Part shown: positions 17,191 to 25,737 of the stretch, in pieces
Layout of the letters: the number at the start of each line of letters is the position of its first letter
Position numbering within the stretch: the stretch's first letter is position 1
Assembly (NCBI GenBank): GCA_004173185.1
Contig: SEFZ01000003.1
Span: 62,001 to 126,000, forward strand
From: Sphingomonadales bacterium
Lineage (GTDB): Bacteria > Pseudomonadota > Alphaproteobacteria > Sphingomonadales > Sphingomonadaceae
Length of the DNA: 64,000 bases
Direction: 5' to 3'
The notes under the pieces: model-generated
Told to the model about the DNA's origin: nothing
Seen by the model: only the letters and a program-made list of their open reading frames with translations
The model's database searches: none
Translations under genes and position numbers: made by a program

Positions 17191-18459
17191 TTGACCATCG
17201 CGCTTCAACCCGGAAACGAAAGTCCGGCAACGGATATGGCTGAAAGCCCGCCAAAAGGCGAATTACGCAAGCACTGGCGTGTGCTGGTCGCCGCAGTGCT
17301 CGGCAATGCGCTCGCGTCGACGACGCTCACCTTCTACACGATCGGTATCTTCGGGCCTGCGCTCCAAAAGCACTATGGCTGGAGCACAGGCTTCGTCTTC
17401 AGCGGCCTGCTCATCTGGACGCTGACGACGCTCTTCACCGGACCCATGGCCGGACGGCTCGCGGACCGCTACGGCGTCCGCGCCATCGTAACGGTCTCGG
17501 CGCTGCTGCTGTCGCCTGCCCTGATGGCATTCAGCCTGACCGGTGGAAGTCCGCTCCTTTATGGAGCGGCTTGGGTGCTAATCGCTACGGTCGGAGCCGG
17601 TACGACGCCGATCACTTGGTCGCGCGCCATCAACAACCATTTCGAAAAACATAAGGGGCTGGCGCTTGGCATATCGCTCGTCGGTACAGGCTTCATGGCG
17701 GCGGCCCTCAAGCCGCTGGCCTTTTGGCTTGTCGGCCATTGGGGCTGGCAGGGTTGCTTCATCGGCGTTGGTCTTTTTCCGCTGATCAGCGCGGTAGCCG
17801 GATGGCTGCTGCTGGCCCCCCGCACGGAGGTTGATGGGGAAGCGTCCGCGGCACCCCTAGCGGGCAGCGATGGCGTTTCGCTCAAGACTGCCTTCTCGAC
17901 GTTGCGTTACTGGCTGATGCTCACCGGGATCGCGCTTATTGCCATTGTCGTCGGCGGCATGTTGCCGCACGTCGAAACCATCGTTTCCAAGATTGGGTTT
18001 TCGGGTCGCGATCTGGTTACGATCGTCTCGGTCTTGGGGATCTCGACCGCCTTTGGTCGGCTTTCCAGCGCTTTTCTGATCGACCGTTTCTGGGCGCCGG
18101 CGGTGGCCGCGATGTTCCTCTTCGTGGCTGGCGGCGTGATGTTGCTCATCCCTGCGATGCCGGTGGAACTCGCTTTCGGGATCGGCGCAATCGCGGTGAT
18201 AGGGGCAACCGCCGGAATGGAAATCGATGTCGCCGCCTTCATGGTCTCCCGCTACTTCGGCTACCGCAGTTACAGTACCATTTATGGTGTCGTTTTCGGA
18301 GTGTACTCGGTTTGCGTGGCCTTGGGCTCGATCACATTTGGCGCCATGCTCGATCAAGCTCCACTAGCCACGATTTTCGCCGTTTCAAGCGTCCTCCTGT
18401 TTGCAGGGGCGATCATCCTTCTTCTTTTGGGCAAATATCAATTTCCCGGCAATCAATAG
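17191..18459 (+). CDS. MFS transporter
   Basis: 422 residues if translation starts at the TTG at 17191, which has GAGGA 8-10 bp upstream; an ATG at 17236 (MAESPPKG) is the conservative alternative. About twelve hydrophobic segments in two halves, with the MFS loop motif GRLADRYGVR between segments 2 and 3. It resembles monocarboxylate or oxalate/formate-type major facilitators. It is the last gene of the catabolic run, 10 bp after the racemase-like gene, and may move the substrate or a product across the inner membrane. Confidence 0.88.
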   Translation: MTIALQPGNESPATDMAESPPKGELRKHWRVLVAAVLGNALASTTLTFYTIGIFGPALQKHYGWSTGFVFSGLLIWTLTTLFTGPMAGRLADRYGVRAIVTVSALLLSPALMAFSLTGGSPLLYGAAWVLIATVGAGTTPITWSRAINNHFEKHKGLALGISLVGTGFMAAALKPLAFWLVGHWGWQGCFIGVGLFPLISAVAGWLLLAPRTEVDGEASAAPLAGSDGVSLKTAFSTLRYWLMLTGIALIAIVVGGMLPHVETIVSKIGFSGRDLVTIVSVLGISTAFGRLSSAFLIDRFWAPAVAAMFLFVAGGVMLLIPAMPVELAFGIGAIAVIGATAGMEIDVAAFMVSRYFGYRSYSTIYGVVFGVYSVCVALGSITFGAMLDQAPLATIFAVSSVLLFAGAIILLLLGKYQFPGNQ

Positions 18460-18865
18460 GTGCACGAAGAAGCTGGCGCCATTTCATCTTCATTATTTGT
18501 TACGGCATCAATCGCCATTCATGTCCGTTTTTTGAATATTGCCGTCAAAAGCGGTCAATTCGCAATCGTTGAGAGTTTCGGACGCCGCGAGGCGTCAGAA
18601 AGTCTTGGGTGCCCGAACCGCGGTGGTCAGGGGTTGGGCTATGGGGAAAGCCGTTTTGCGCAGATCGTCGGGTAGCCAGGTGCCGCCCAAAAGCGGACGT
18701 GCGCGATAGCGGACCGGCTGGATATGGGTCGCAAAAGCGGACGTGTAAAAGTGGACGGGCCGATTTTGGTAGTCCGGCGTCTGCTTTTGGGCAGCGCCGT
18801 CGCGAGCGGGGTCGCTTCCGGGCGCGGGTGTGCCCTGGATAAAGAAGGTGATGGGCCGTGCCGGG
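18460..18865. other. Non-coding stretch with short repeats beside the IS91 element
   Basis: No credible gene is seen in these 406 bp. It holds a hairpin at 18576-18601 and, at 18686-18759, three near-identical 13-bp copies of AAAAGCGGACGTG (the third as AAAAGTGGACGGG), plus an inverted copy at 18779-18791. The part nearest 18865 is probably the 3' non-coding end of the IS91-family element. Confidence 0.55.
18576..18601 (+). terminator. Hairpin after the catabolic run, possible terminator
   Basis: GACGCC-GCGA-GGCGTC forms a perfect 6-bp stem with a GNRA-type tetraloop, extended by TTTC/GAAA after one mismatch. It lies 117 bp after the MFS transporter stop. There is no T-run, so termination would be weak or Rho-assisted; it could also belong to the IS91 end. 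Confidence 0.35.
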
Positions 18866-20056
18866 TCACGGCGCAGGTGTCCCGGGTGCGAGGGATGGCG
18901 GTGGCGGAGCGCGGGGCTGATAGCGGCGCTCGAACACTTCGATGATGATCATCGTGCCGCCGCAGCACGGATAGGTCAGTCGGGGCTCTGCATCGTCGGC
19001 TGGCTCGACGGTCGGCGGAGGTGCGACATCGAGCAGCCGGCGCGCGCGCTCGAGATGATCCTTGCGGTGTGCGCTGGCGAGGAGGCCATAGTGGCGGATG
19101 CGGTGGAACCCGCGCGGTAGGGCGTGGAGGAGGAAGCGGCGGATAAACTCGTCGGCGGCGAGGGTCATGACCTGCTGCCGTCCGGCGCCGGCCTTGCGGT
19201 AGTCCTTGCAGCGGAAGGTGACGCCTTCCTCGTCGAACTGGAGAAGGCGACTGTTCGATATGGCGACCCGGTGGGTGTAGCGCGCGAGGTAAGCGAGCAC
19301 CGCCTCGGGGCCAGCGAACGGCGGCTTGGCATAAACGACCCAGCGCTTCTTCCTGACGGGCGAGAGGTGCCGCAGGAACGCGCGTCGCTCGGCAAGGTGG
19401 GACATGGTGCCGAAGAAGGCGAGCTGCCCGCGGTCATGGAGGGCGCGCAGCCGGGTGAGGAACAGGCGGCGGAAGAGCGCGCCGAGAACGCGAACCGGGA
19501 GCAGGAAGGCGGGGCGTGCGGATATCCAGCGCGTTCCATCGCGGGAGATGCCGCCGCCGGGCACGATCATGTGGATATGGGGATGATGGGTCAGAGCCGA
19601 GCCCCAGGTGTGGAGGACGGCGGTGATGCCGATCCGGGCGCCGAGGTGCCTGGGGTCGGCGGCGATGGTCAGCATCGTATCGGCGGCGGTCTTGAACCGG
19701 AGGTCGTAGACGAGCGCCTTGTTGTGAAAGGCGATCGCGGCGACCTCGGCGGGGAGCGTGAACACGACGTGGAAATAGCCGACCGGGAGAAGGTCGGCCT
19801 CGCGCGCTTCGAGCCAGCTGCGCGTGGCGGCGCCCTGGCACCTTGGGCAGTGCCGGTTGCGGCAGCTGCTATAGGCGATCCGCCAGTGCCCGCAGTCGGT
19901 GCAGGCCTCGACATGCCCGCCGAGCGCGGCGGTGCGGCAATGTTCGATCGCCGACATGATCTTGAGCTGGTGCAGGCTCAGATGCCCGGCATGGGCGGCG
20001 CGGTAGGTTGGCCCGGCAGCGCGGAAGACGTCGGCGACCTCGAGTGAGGCGCGCAT
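18866..20056 (-). CDS. IS91-family HUH (Y2) transposase
   Basis: 396 residues from the ATG at 20056; the open frame runs up to 20413 but the extra part is a shadow of the recombinase gene. N-terminal zinc-binding Cys set (C52, C55, C65, C70, C73 in CTDC...CRNRHCPRC). The metal-binding HUH motif is HPHIH (158-162), and two tyrosines four apart in AYLARYTHR (Y256, Y260) are the Y2 nucleophiles. It nicks and rejoins single strands for rolling-circle transposition. All key residues are present, so the enzyme looks intact. The recombinase stop lies 5 bp before its start, so both genes are probably one transcript. Confidence 0.92.
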   Translation of the reverse strand: MRASLEVADVFRAAGPTYRAAHAGHLSLHQLKIMSAIEHCRTAALGGHVEACTDCGHWRIAYSSCRNRHCPRCQGAATRSWLEAREADLLPVGYFHVVFTLPAEVAAIAFHNKALVYDLRFKTAADTMLTIAADPRHLGARIGITAVLHTWGSALTHHPHIHMIVPGGGISRDGTRWISARPAFLLPVRVLGALFRRLFLTRLRALHDRGQLAFFGTMSHLAERRAFLRHLSPVRKKRWVVYAKPPFAGPEAVLAYLARYTHRVAISNSRLLQFDEEGVTFRCKDYRKAGAGRQQVMTLAADEFIRRFLLHALPRGFHRIRHYGLLASAHRKDHLERARRLLDVAPPPTVEPADDAEPRLTYPCCGGTMIIIEVFERRYQPRAPPPPSLAPGTPAP

Positions 20057-20061
20057 CGGCC

Positions 20062-20988
20062 TCAGCCGTCGGGCGCCTCCTCGCTCGGCGATGCGAGCGC
20101 GAGCCTGTCGAGGGGACTGACGATCGAGCGAACGGTCCTGGTGGCAACCTGCGTATAGAAGGCGATGGTGTTTAGCTTGGCGTGACCGAGCAGCGCCTGG
20201 ATGACGCGGATATCGACGCCATCCTCGAGCAGGTGGGTGGCGAAGCTGTGGCGCAAGGTGTGCGGTCCGACGCGCTTGTCGATATCGGCCGCCTCCGCGG
20301 CCTCGACGACGACACGATAGAGCTGGCGGGTGCTGATCGGCGCCGCGGCGCTCTGTCCGGGAAAGAGCCAGCCGTCGGGAAGGAGGATGCCCTGCTGTCG
20401 CTCCGCGCGCCACCAGTCGCGCAGCAGCAGGAGCAGGCCTTCGGGCAGCATGGCGTTGCGGTAGCGGCCGCCTTTGCCGCGCTCGATCCGCAGCAGCATC
20501 CGCTTGCTGTCGACATCGCTGACCTTCAGCGCCGATACCTCGGCGACGCGCAAGCCTGCGCCATAGGCGACCGACAGCGCGGCCTGGTGCTTGAGGGTGC
20601 GTGTGGCATCGAGCAGCCGCTTCACCTCGCCCATGGTCAGAACGACGGGGATCTTGCGAACCTGCCTGGTCCGGACGAGCTTACGCGCGAGATCGGGGCG
20701 ATCGAGCGTATGCGTGAAGAAGAACCTCAGCGCGCCGACGATGCTGTTCATCGTTGGCGCCGGGACGCCCGCCTGTTGCTGCTCGATCTGGAACTGCCGG
20801 ACATCCTCCGCGCTCGCGGTGTGGGGCGAGCGCCCTAGCCAGGTCGCGAACCGTCCGACGTCGCGAAGATAATTACGCTGCGTCTCCTTCGAGAAGCGGC
20901 GCATGCTCATATCGTCGAGCAGCCGCTGGCGCAGCGGACTGATCGGGCCAATCTGGATAAGCTCGTCGTTTAATCGTGGCCTCGTCAA
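20062..20988 (-). CDS. Tyrosine recombinase of the IS91-family element
   Basis: About 308 residues if it starts at a TTG at 20988; the open frame continues to 21204 but the added N-terminus looks non-native. The SAM-like N-terminal core-binding domain (RLLDDMSMRRFSKETQRNYL) is followed by the catalytic domain with Arg in GAGLRVAEV, HTLRHSFATH, LGHAKLNTIAFYTQV (His, then the Tyr nucleophile). It is XerC/XerD-like. In elements of this type it is thought to assist integration or resolution; its exact role is not established here. Confidence 0.85.
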   Translation of the reverse strand: MTRPRLNDELIQIGPISPLRQRLLDDMSMRRFSKETQRNYLRDVGRFATWLGRSPHTASAEDVRQFQIEQQQAGVPAPTMNSIVGALRFFFTHTLDRPDLARKLVRTRQVRKIPVVLTMGEVKRLLDATRTLKHQAALSVAYGAGLRVAEVSALKVSDVDSKRMLLRIERGKGGRYRNAMLPEGLLLLLRDWWRAERQQGILLPDGWLFPGQSAAAPISTRQLYRVVVEAAEAADIDKRVGPHTLRHSFATHLLEDGVDIRVIQALLGHAKLNTIAFYTQVATRTVRSIVSPLDRLALASPSEEAPDG

Positions 20989-21322
20989 GGGAGCTTTTGG
21001 CGAACGTCTTTGATCTACGATTGCGTATCGCAGATGGAACAAGGCGTGAGGCCGTCTGCTTCTTGTGCTTTCACGTGCCAGCAATGCCGCTTGTCGGGTA
21101 CATGGTCGTTTACGCGGTCGGGACAAGCCTGCCGCAGGATAGGTCTTCGTGGATGGGATCTTCCAATGTTCATCACGCATTTGCCGGGATAGTGGCACGT
21201 GCAACGAGCTTAACGGAATGATCCTGTCCTCGTCCCGACAGGGACGGCTCGGCGCGTCCAGCAGGGACGCAAACGGGAGAGAGAGTTAAATCAGCAGACG
21301 TATGGTCCCTTCACCTTGCATC
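20989..21322. other. Non-coding junction between IS91 and IS110 elements with hairpins
   Basis: No gene is supported in these 334 bp. Two hairpins of related sequence stand next to each other: CGTCCC-GACA-GGGACG at 21231-21246 and GCGTCC-AGCAG-GGACGC at 21254-21270. They lie 50-90 nt downstream of the IS110 transposase stop and could belong to that element's right end or to the IS91 left end. Confidence 0.5.
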
Positions 21323-22480
21323 TCATGCTTTGGCAGCGATCGACTGATCGAATAGTTCACCTGTCTTGAGCATGGCATGCATTATGACAGCGAGCTTGCG
21401 CGCGACCGCGACTGCGGCTCGCTTGAAGCCGATCTTCTCCCTGAGCTTGAGGCCCCAGGTCCGGAGCGCACTGTCAGCCGTGGCGCGCGTGAGTATCACG
21501 ACTGCCGCTTCATACAGCAGACCGCGCAAATGGTTGTCGCCGCGCCGGGATATATGACCATCGTAATCGACTTCGCCCGACTGATAACGCCTGGTTGTCA
21601 ATCCGATCCAAGCGCCAACCGCACGCGACTTCGGAAAGTTTTTCGGGTCCTCGATCGCCGCCACGAAGGACGAGGCAGTTACCGCGCCGACGCCTGGAAT
21701 CGAGGAAAGCAATTGGCACTGCGTGCTCGCACGCGCCGAGGCGATGAGCTGCCTGCTCAACTCTGCAGCACGGGCGCGCATGCCGCGCCACGCCTCTAGC
21801 ACTGGCAGAATGATCTTTTCGAGGCCGGCGTTGCTCGCCAGAAGGCGGCGCACGTGACCCTCAAAAACGCGACCGGCACCGCCTGGAACGACCAGGCCGA
21901 ACGTCTTCATCAAACCGCGGATTTGGTTCGACATCTGTGTTGTCGTTCTGAGCATCTGAGTGCGCGCTGCGACAAGCGTCCGGATCAGCATGCTGTCGAA
22001 GGTCTTCACACGTACTTCGCGGTAGAAGCCAACTTCGGCAAGACGCGCAAGGCCGTCCGCATCGTTTGCATCGGTCTTGTTCGGCGCCATATCGAGTGCT
22101 GCCTTGGCGTGGCGAGCATCAATACAGATCGCGGGCAAACCGTCCTGCTTCATGGCGTGATAGAACCAGATCGACAGCGGCCCCGTCTCGAACACAACGC
22201 GTTTTACGTTCGGTGCGCGTTTTCGGATGGTCTCTCCTATCAGCGCAGGATCCGATGGGCACTTGCCGCGCCATATCCGATTGCCGCCTTCGCGGACCGA
22301 TATGAAAGTATCTTTCAAAGACACGTCGAGGCCGATAAATTGGTCCATGGTTGTCTCCCGTTTGTTGCTGGGCCCGGTGTCCATCGTGAGCCCGTTTTTC
22401 AACCTATCGGGGGGCAACCACCATTCCCACGCAGATCGCCTGAGAAGGTGATCACGCCCCGCGATTACTCTATGTTCATC
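21205..22480 (-). mobile_element. IS110-family insertion sequence (ends approximate)
   Basis: A single intact DEDD transposase gene (21323-22348) with non-coding flanks on both sides (about 120 bp downstream, up to about 130-200 bp upstream). IS110 elements lack clear terminal inverted repeats, so the ends are estimated. Members of this family carry a structured non-coding RNA (bridge RNA) in one flank; see findings. Confidence 0.65.
21323..22348 (-). CDS. IS110-family DEDD transposase
   Basis: 341 residues from the ATG at 22348 (the frame extends upstream to 22417, but MDQFIGLDVS is the family's usual N-terminus). The N-terminal RuvC-like domain carries the DEDD tetrad: D8 in GLDVS, E54 in FETGP, D93 and D96 in KTDANDADGLAR. 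The C-terminal transposase-20 domain has SIPGVGAVTAS and GLTTRRYQSGE...ISRRGDNHLR, where a Ser is the nucleophile in this family (most likely that of YQSG). All key residues are present, so the element may still be active. The bridge-RNA mechanism is established for relatives, not tested here. Confidence 0.92.
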   Translation of the reverse strand: MDQFIGLDVSLKDTFISVREGGNRIWRGKCPSDPALIGETIRKRAPNVKRVVFETGPLSIWFYHAMKQDGLPAICIDARHAKAALDMAPNKTDANDADGLARLAEVGFYREVRVKTFDSMLIRTLVAARTQMLRTTTQMSNQIRGLMKTFGLVVPGGAGRVFEGHVRRLLASNAGLEKIILPVLEAWRGMRARAAELSRQLIASARASTQCQLLSSIPGVGAVTASSFVAAIEDPKNFPKSRAVGAWIGLTTRRYQSGEVDYDGHISRRGDNHLRGLLYEAAVVILTRATADSALRTWGLKLREKIGFKRAAVAVARKLAVIMHAMLKTGELFDQSIAAKA

Positions 22481-22757
22481 GTTCGACTCCTCAGGTTAAG
22501 GAGCCGAAACGGTCTGCCTGCGGCAGCCCGCGTTCAATCAGGTGCGGCGATCGCGGGGCCGCTTTACATCGAGGCTAGCACCCATCCGCGCAGCGGTTCG
22601 TGCACCGGCCATACCGCGAAGGTCACATATAGCGGTTTTCCCATCAGATGCAGGCTTACGTTAGACGTTGTTAGCCCTCGAAGTCCGCTACTGGATCTCC
22701 AAGAACTGAATAGAAATTTCGCTATCGTTGGAACGGCGCGATGGTATCTAGCGCACG
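22349..22757. other. Non-coding stretch: IS110 upstream flank and histidine kinase promoter region
   Basis: 409 bp without a credible gene. The IS110-proximal part (about 22349-22480) is the transposase leader and possible bridge-RNA region. A 10-bp inverted repeat GCCCCGCGAT (22456-22465) / ATCGCGGGGC (22550-22559) spans 84 nt. The right part should contain the promoter for the kinase gene, but I see no convincing -35/-10 pair. Confidence 0.45.
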
Positions 22758-25343
22758 ATGACTCCCCTTTCCGATTCACATATCAACTCACCGCCTGCAG
22801 CGGCTTGGTCAGAAGCCGATCGCGTGGCGGCGCTTCAGGGGTATGCAATCCTTGATACGCCGGTCGAAACAGAGTTTGAGGACGTAGTGCGGCTTGCCGC
22901 CGAGACGTTCTCGGCGCCGATCGCTGTGGTCAACCTCGTCTCCAACGATCGCCAGTGGTTCAAGGCTGAGGTGGGGATTGGCGCACGCGAACTGCCCCTA
23001 GACGTTTCAATCTGCGCACACGCGATTTTGCAAAACGACTTTCTCGTCGTCCCCGATACGCGCGCTGACTCGCGGTTCGATTGCAATCCCCTCGTGACAG
23101 CCGATGATGGGCTCCGCTTTTACGCCGGCGCGATCCTTCGCAGTGCATCTGGATTCCCAATCGGCACCGTGTGTGTGCTCGATCGCGAGGCAAGGCCGGA
23201 AGGGATAACGGCGCACCAGCGCCTTGTTCTCGAGGTCCTGGCCCGGCAGGTGATGACCCAGCTGGAACTGCGCAAAGCGCTGGTCGAACAGAAGGTTCGC
23301 GCCGAGGAACTGCGCGCCGAAGTCCGTCAGCGCGCCGACGCAGAAGCGGCCTTGCGCAGCGCTGAGGAGCGTTACCGTCTCGTCAGCCGCGCGACCAACG
23401 ATGCGATCTGGGACTGGGACTTCGCCACCGACCATGTCATCTGGAACGAGGCACTCGAAGCGGCGCACGGCCATCGGCCCGATGCCGTCGAGCCTACGGG
23501 CGCGTGGTGGATCGAGCATATCCATCCCGATGATCGGGCGCGTGTTGACGGGAGCATTCACGAGGCAATCGACGGCACTGCAGCCAGCTGGTCGGATGAA
23601 TACCGGTTCCTTCGGGCGGATGGAAGCTACGCGGCAATCCTCGACCGCGGCCATATCATCCGCAACGAGGCCGGGGCCGCCGTTCGCATGATTGGCGCCA
23701 TGCTCGATCTGACCGAGCGTCAGCGCACGCGGGCGATACTTATGAGAAGCGAAGAACGGCTCCGGCTCGCAACCGATGCGGCCGAGGTCGGCTTCTGGGA
23801 CGTCGATATCGTGAACGATGCGCTGATCTGGCCGCCGATCGTGAAGGGCATGTTTGGGATTTCGCCCGACGTTCCGGTATCTATGGCGGACTTCTACGCG
23901 GGAATTCATCCCGACGATCAACCCGCTACGTTCGAGGCGTTCGAGGGGGCGTGCGATCCCGTTCGGCGCGCGCTCTACGATGTCGATTATCGGACCGTGG
24001 GCAAGGAAGACGGAAAAATACGCTGGGTAGCGGCGAAAGGCCGCGGCGTCTTCGACGACGAAGGAAACTGCGTCCGGGTCGTGGGAACGGCGATCGACGT
24101 GACGGCGCGCAAAGCTGACGAAGCCGAGCTTCGCGAGTTGAACGATCATTTGGAGCGGCGCGTCGCCGAGGCGATCAGTGAACGCGAGAAAATCGAGGAG
24201 GCGCTTCGGCAGTCCCAGAAGATGGAGGCCGTTGGCCAACTGACCGGCGGCATCGCGCACGATTTTAACAATATGCTGGCGGTAATCATCGGGTCGCTCG
24301 ATCTGCTCGGCAGACGCCTCGGCAGCGAGGACGAGCGCGCGAGACGTCATGTCGACAATGCAGCAGAAGCATCGCAGCGCGCCGCTATGCTGACCCAGCG
24401 CCTGCTCGCTTTTTCGCGCCAGCAGCCGCTCAATCCCGAAGTTCTTGACCCGAACAAGCTCGTCCCCGGAATGTCCGAACTGCTCAGCCACACGCTAGGC
24501 GCCGAGATACGGCAGGAAACCGTTCTTGCTGCCGGGCTGTGGCGAACGCACGCCGATCGCAACCAGCTCGAAAACGCGATCCTCAATCTTGCGGTCAATG
24601 CACGCGACGCCATGCCCGAAGGCGGACGGCTCACGATCGAGACGCAGAACAGCCATATCGACGAGCGTTATGCGGCGGCGAATATCGGCGTCCCGCACGG
24701 CCAATATGTCATGATCGCGATTTCCGATACGGGAACGGGCATGCCGCCCGACGTGATCGCCAAGGCCTTCGATCCCTTCTTCACGACAAAGAGTGTCGGT
24801 AAAGGAACAGGCCTCGGGCTCAGCCAGGTCTATGGCTTCGTCAAACAGTCTGGCGGCCACGTAAAAATCTATTCGGAGGCGGGCGAGGGAACAACCATCA
24901 AGATTTACCTGCCCAGGTTCATCGGAGACGATGTCGAAGCCGAAGCCAAACGGCCCACCGATCTGCCGCGCGGCGAGGCGCGCGAGCTGATCCTCGTCGT
25001 CGAGGATGAACCGTCCGTGCGCCAGTTCAGCGTCGATGCCCTGACCGAGCTCGGTTATAATGTGATTGAGGCCGATGGCGCGCTCGCGGCGCTTCGTCTG
25101 CTCGACGCCCATCCGGAAATCTTGCTGCTTTTCACCGACATTGTCATGCCCGATATCAACGGACGCAAACTTGCGGACGAAGCGCTTCGGCGGCGTCCGG
25201 ACCTCAAAGTCCTTTATACCACGGGGTACACGCGCAACGCGGTGGTGCATAACGGCGTCGTCGATCCCGGAGTGGAGTTGCTCGGTAAACCATTCACGGT
25301 CGAGCAGCTCGCTACCAAGATACGCGCCGTTCTCGAAGGCTGA
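22758..25343 (+). CDS. Hybrid sensor histidine kinase (GAF-PAS-PAS-HisKA-HATPase-REC)
   Basis: 861 residues, no membrane segments, so a cytoplasmic sensor. Domains in order: GAF (about 20-190, with NLVSNDRQWFKAEVG), two PAS_3-type domains (about 205-320 and 330-450, each with a HPDD motif), a short coiled coil, HisKA with phospho-acceptor H501 (GGIAHDFNNML), HATPase (N box NAILNLAVNARDAM, DTGTGMP, GKGTGLGL), and a C-terminal receiver with acceptor Asp near 794 (FTDIVMPD) and Lys in GKPF. The input signal is unknown. The receiver suggests phosphorelay or autoregulation. A single-domain response regulator is encoded convergently 31 bp away. Confidence 0.92.
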   Translation: MTPLSDSHINSPPAAAWSEADRVAALQGYAILDTPVETEFEDVVRLAAETFSAPIAVVNLVSNDRQWFKAEVGIGARELPLDVSICAHAILQNDFLVVPDTRADSRFDCNPLVTADDGLRFYAGAILRSASGFPIGTVCVLDREARPEGITAHQRLVLEVLARQVMTQLELRKALVEQKVRAEELRAEVRQRADAEAALRSAEERYRLVSRATNDAIWDWDFATDHVIWNEALEAAHGHRPDAVEPTGAWWIEHIHPDDRARVDGSIHEAIDGTAASWSDEYRFLRADGSYAAILDRGHIIRNEAGAAVRMIGAMLDLTERQRTRAILMRSEERLRLATDAAEVGFWDVDIVNDALIWPPIVKGMFGISPDVPVSMADFYAGIHPDDQPATFEAFEGACDPVRRALYDVDYRTVGKEDGKIRWVAAKGRGVFDDEGNCVRVVGTAIDVTARKADEAELRELNDHLERRVAEAISEREKIEEALRQSQKMEAVGQLTGGIAHDFNNMLAVIIGSLDLLGRRLGSEDERARRHVDNAAEASQRAAMLTQRLLAFSRQQPLNPEVLDPNKLVPGMSELLSHTLGAEIRQETVLAAGLWRTHADRNQLENAILNLAVNARDAMPEGGRLTIETQNSHIDERYAAANIGVPHGQYVMIAISDTGTGMPPDVIAKAFDPFFTTKSVGKGTGLGLSQVYGFVKQSGGHVKIYSEAGEGTTIKIYLPRFIGDDVEAEAKRPTDLPRGEARELILVVEDEPSVRQFSVDALTELGYNVIEADGALAALRLLDAHPEILLLFTDIVMPDINGRKLADEALRRRPDLKVLYTTGYTRNAVVHNGVVDPGVELLGKPFTVEQLATKIRAVLEG

Positions 25344-25374
25344 TTCCTTCCGCCGGGTGCGATAATGCAGTCGT

Positions 25375-25737
25375 TTATGACGGCGAGATTTCCTCAAACG
25401 CGCTGAGCGCCTGTTCAAAACTGGCCATGGTGAAAGGTTTAAGAAGAACTGGGCGCCCCGCAAATACGGGGCCAGGCGGCGCGATAAATCCACCGGTGGT
25501 CACGATGAACGGGATACCACGCGCGGCCAACGCTTCTGCAACTGGCTCCGAGGTTTCGCCGTTCGCGAGGTGAACATCCACGATGGCGGCATCGATATTG
25601 CCCTCATCCAGCTGTGCAAGGGCTGCCGGGACACTATCAACTGGACCTAAGGCTTGCCGATCGAGCGCTTCGAGAAAGCCTTCCAGCATCATCGCGACGA
25701 GCGGATCATCCTCAACGATCAAAATTCTGCTTTGCAT
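25375..25737 (-). CDS. Single-domain response regulator
   Basis: 120 residues from the ATG at 25737 (the frame extends to 25785). A receiver domain only: acidic pocket VEDD near the N-terminus, phospho-acceptor Asp in AAIVDVHLANGE, conserved Thr/Ser region IVTTGG, and the switch Lys in LLKPF. No output domain, so it acts through partners or as a phosphate sink. It lies tail-to-tail with the hybrid kinase gene, which is the obvious candidate partner. Confidence 0.88.
   Translation of the reverse strand: MQSRILIVEDDPLVAMMLEGFLEALDRQALGPVDSVPAALAQLDEGNIDAAIVDVHLANGETSEPVAEALAARGIPFIVTTGGFIAPPGPVFAGRPVLLKPFTMASFEQALSAFEEISPS

Larger units (their letters stand above)
18660..21060 (-). mobile_element. 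IS91-family element with accessory tyrosine recombinase
   Basis: Approximate extent. Contains a Y2-type HUH transposase gene (18866-20056) and, directly upstream of it in the same direction, a tyrosine recombinase gene (20062-20988). This two-gene arrangement is known for one branch of the IS91 family, which moves by rolling-circle replication and makes no target duplication. Ends could not be fixed: IS91 elements lack terminal inverted repeats, and the flanks were not obviously recognisable. Confidence 0.7.

Noticed and set aside
18689..18759. Repeat group considered as a CRISPR array
   Set aside because: Repeats are only 13 bp, unevenly spaced and without uniform spacers, and there are no cas genes nearby.
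19124..20047. 307-codon open frame antisense to the IS91 transposase
   Set aside because: Gly/Glu-rich shadow of the transposase, whose HUH and Y2 motifs are intact.
20976..21221. Small plus-strand open frame at the IS91-IS110 junction
   Set aside because: No ribosome binding site or family resemblance; it overlaps probable IS ends.
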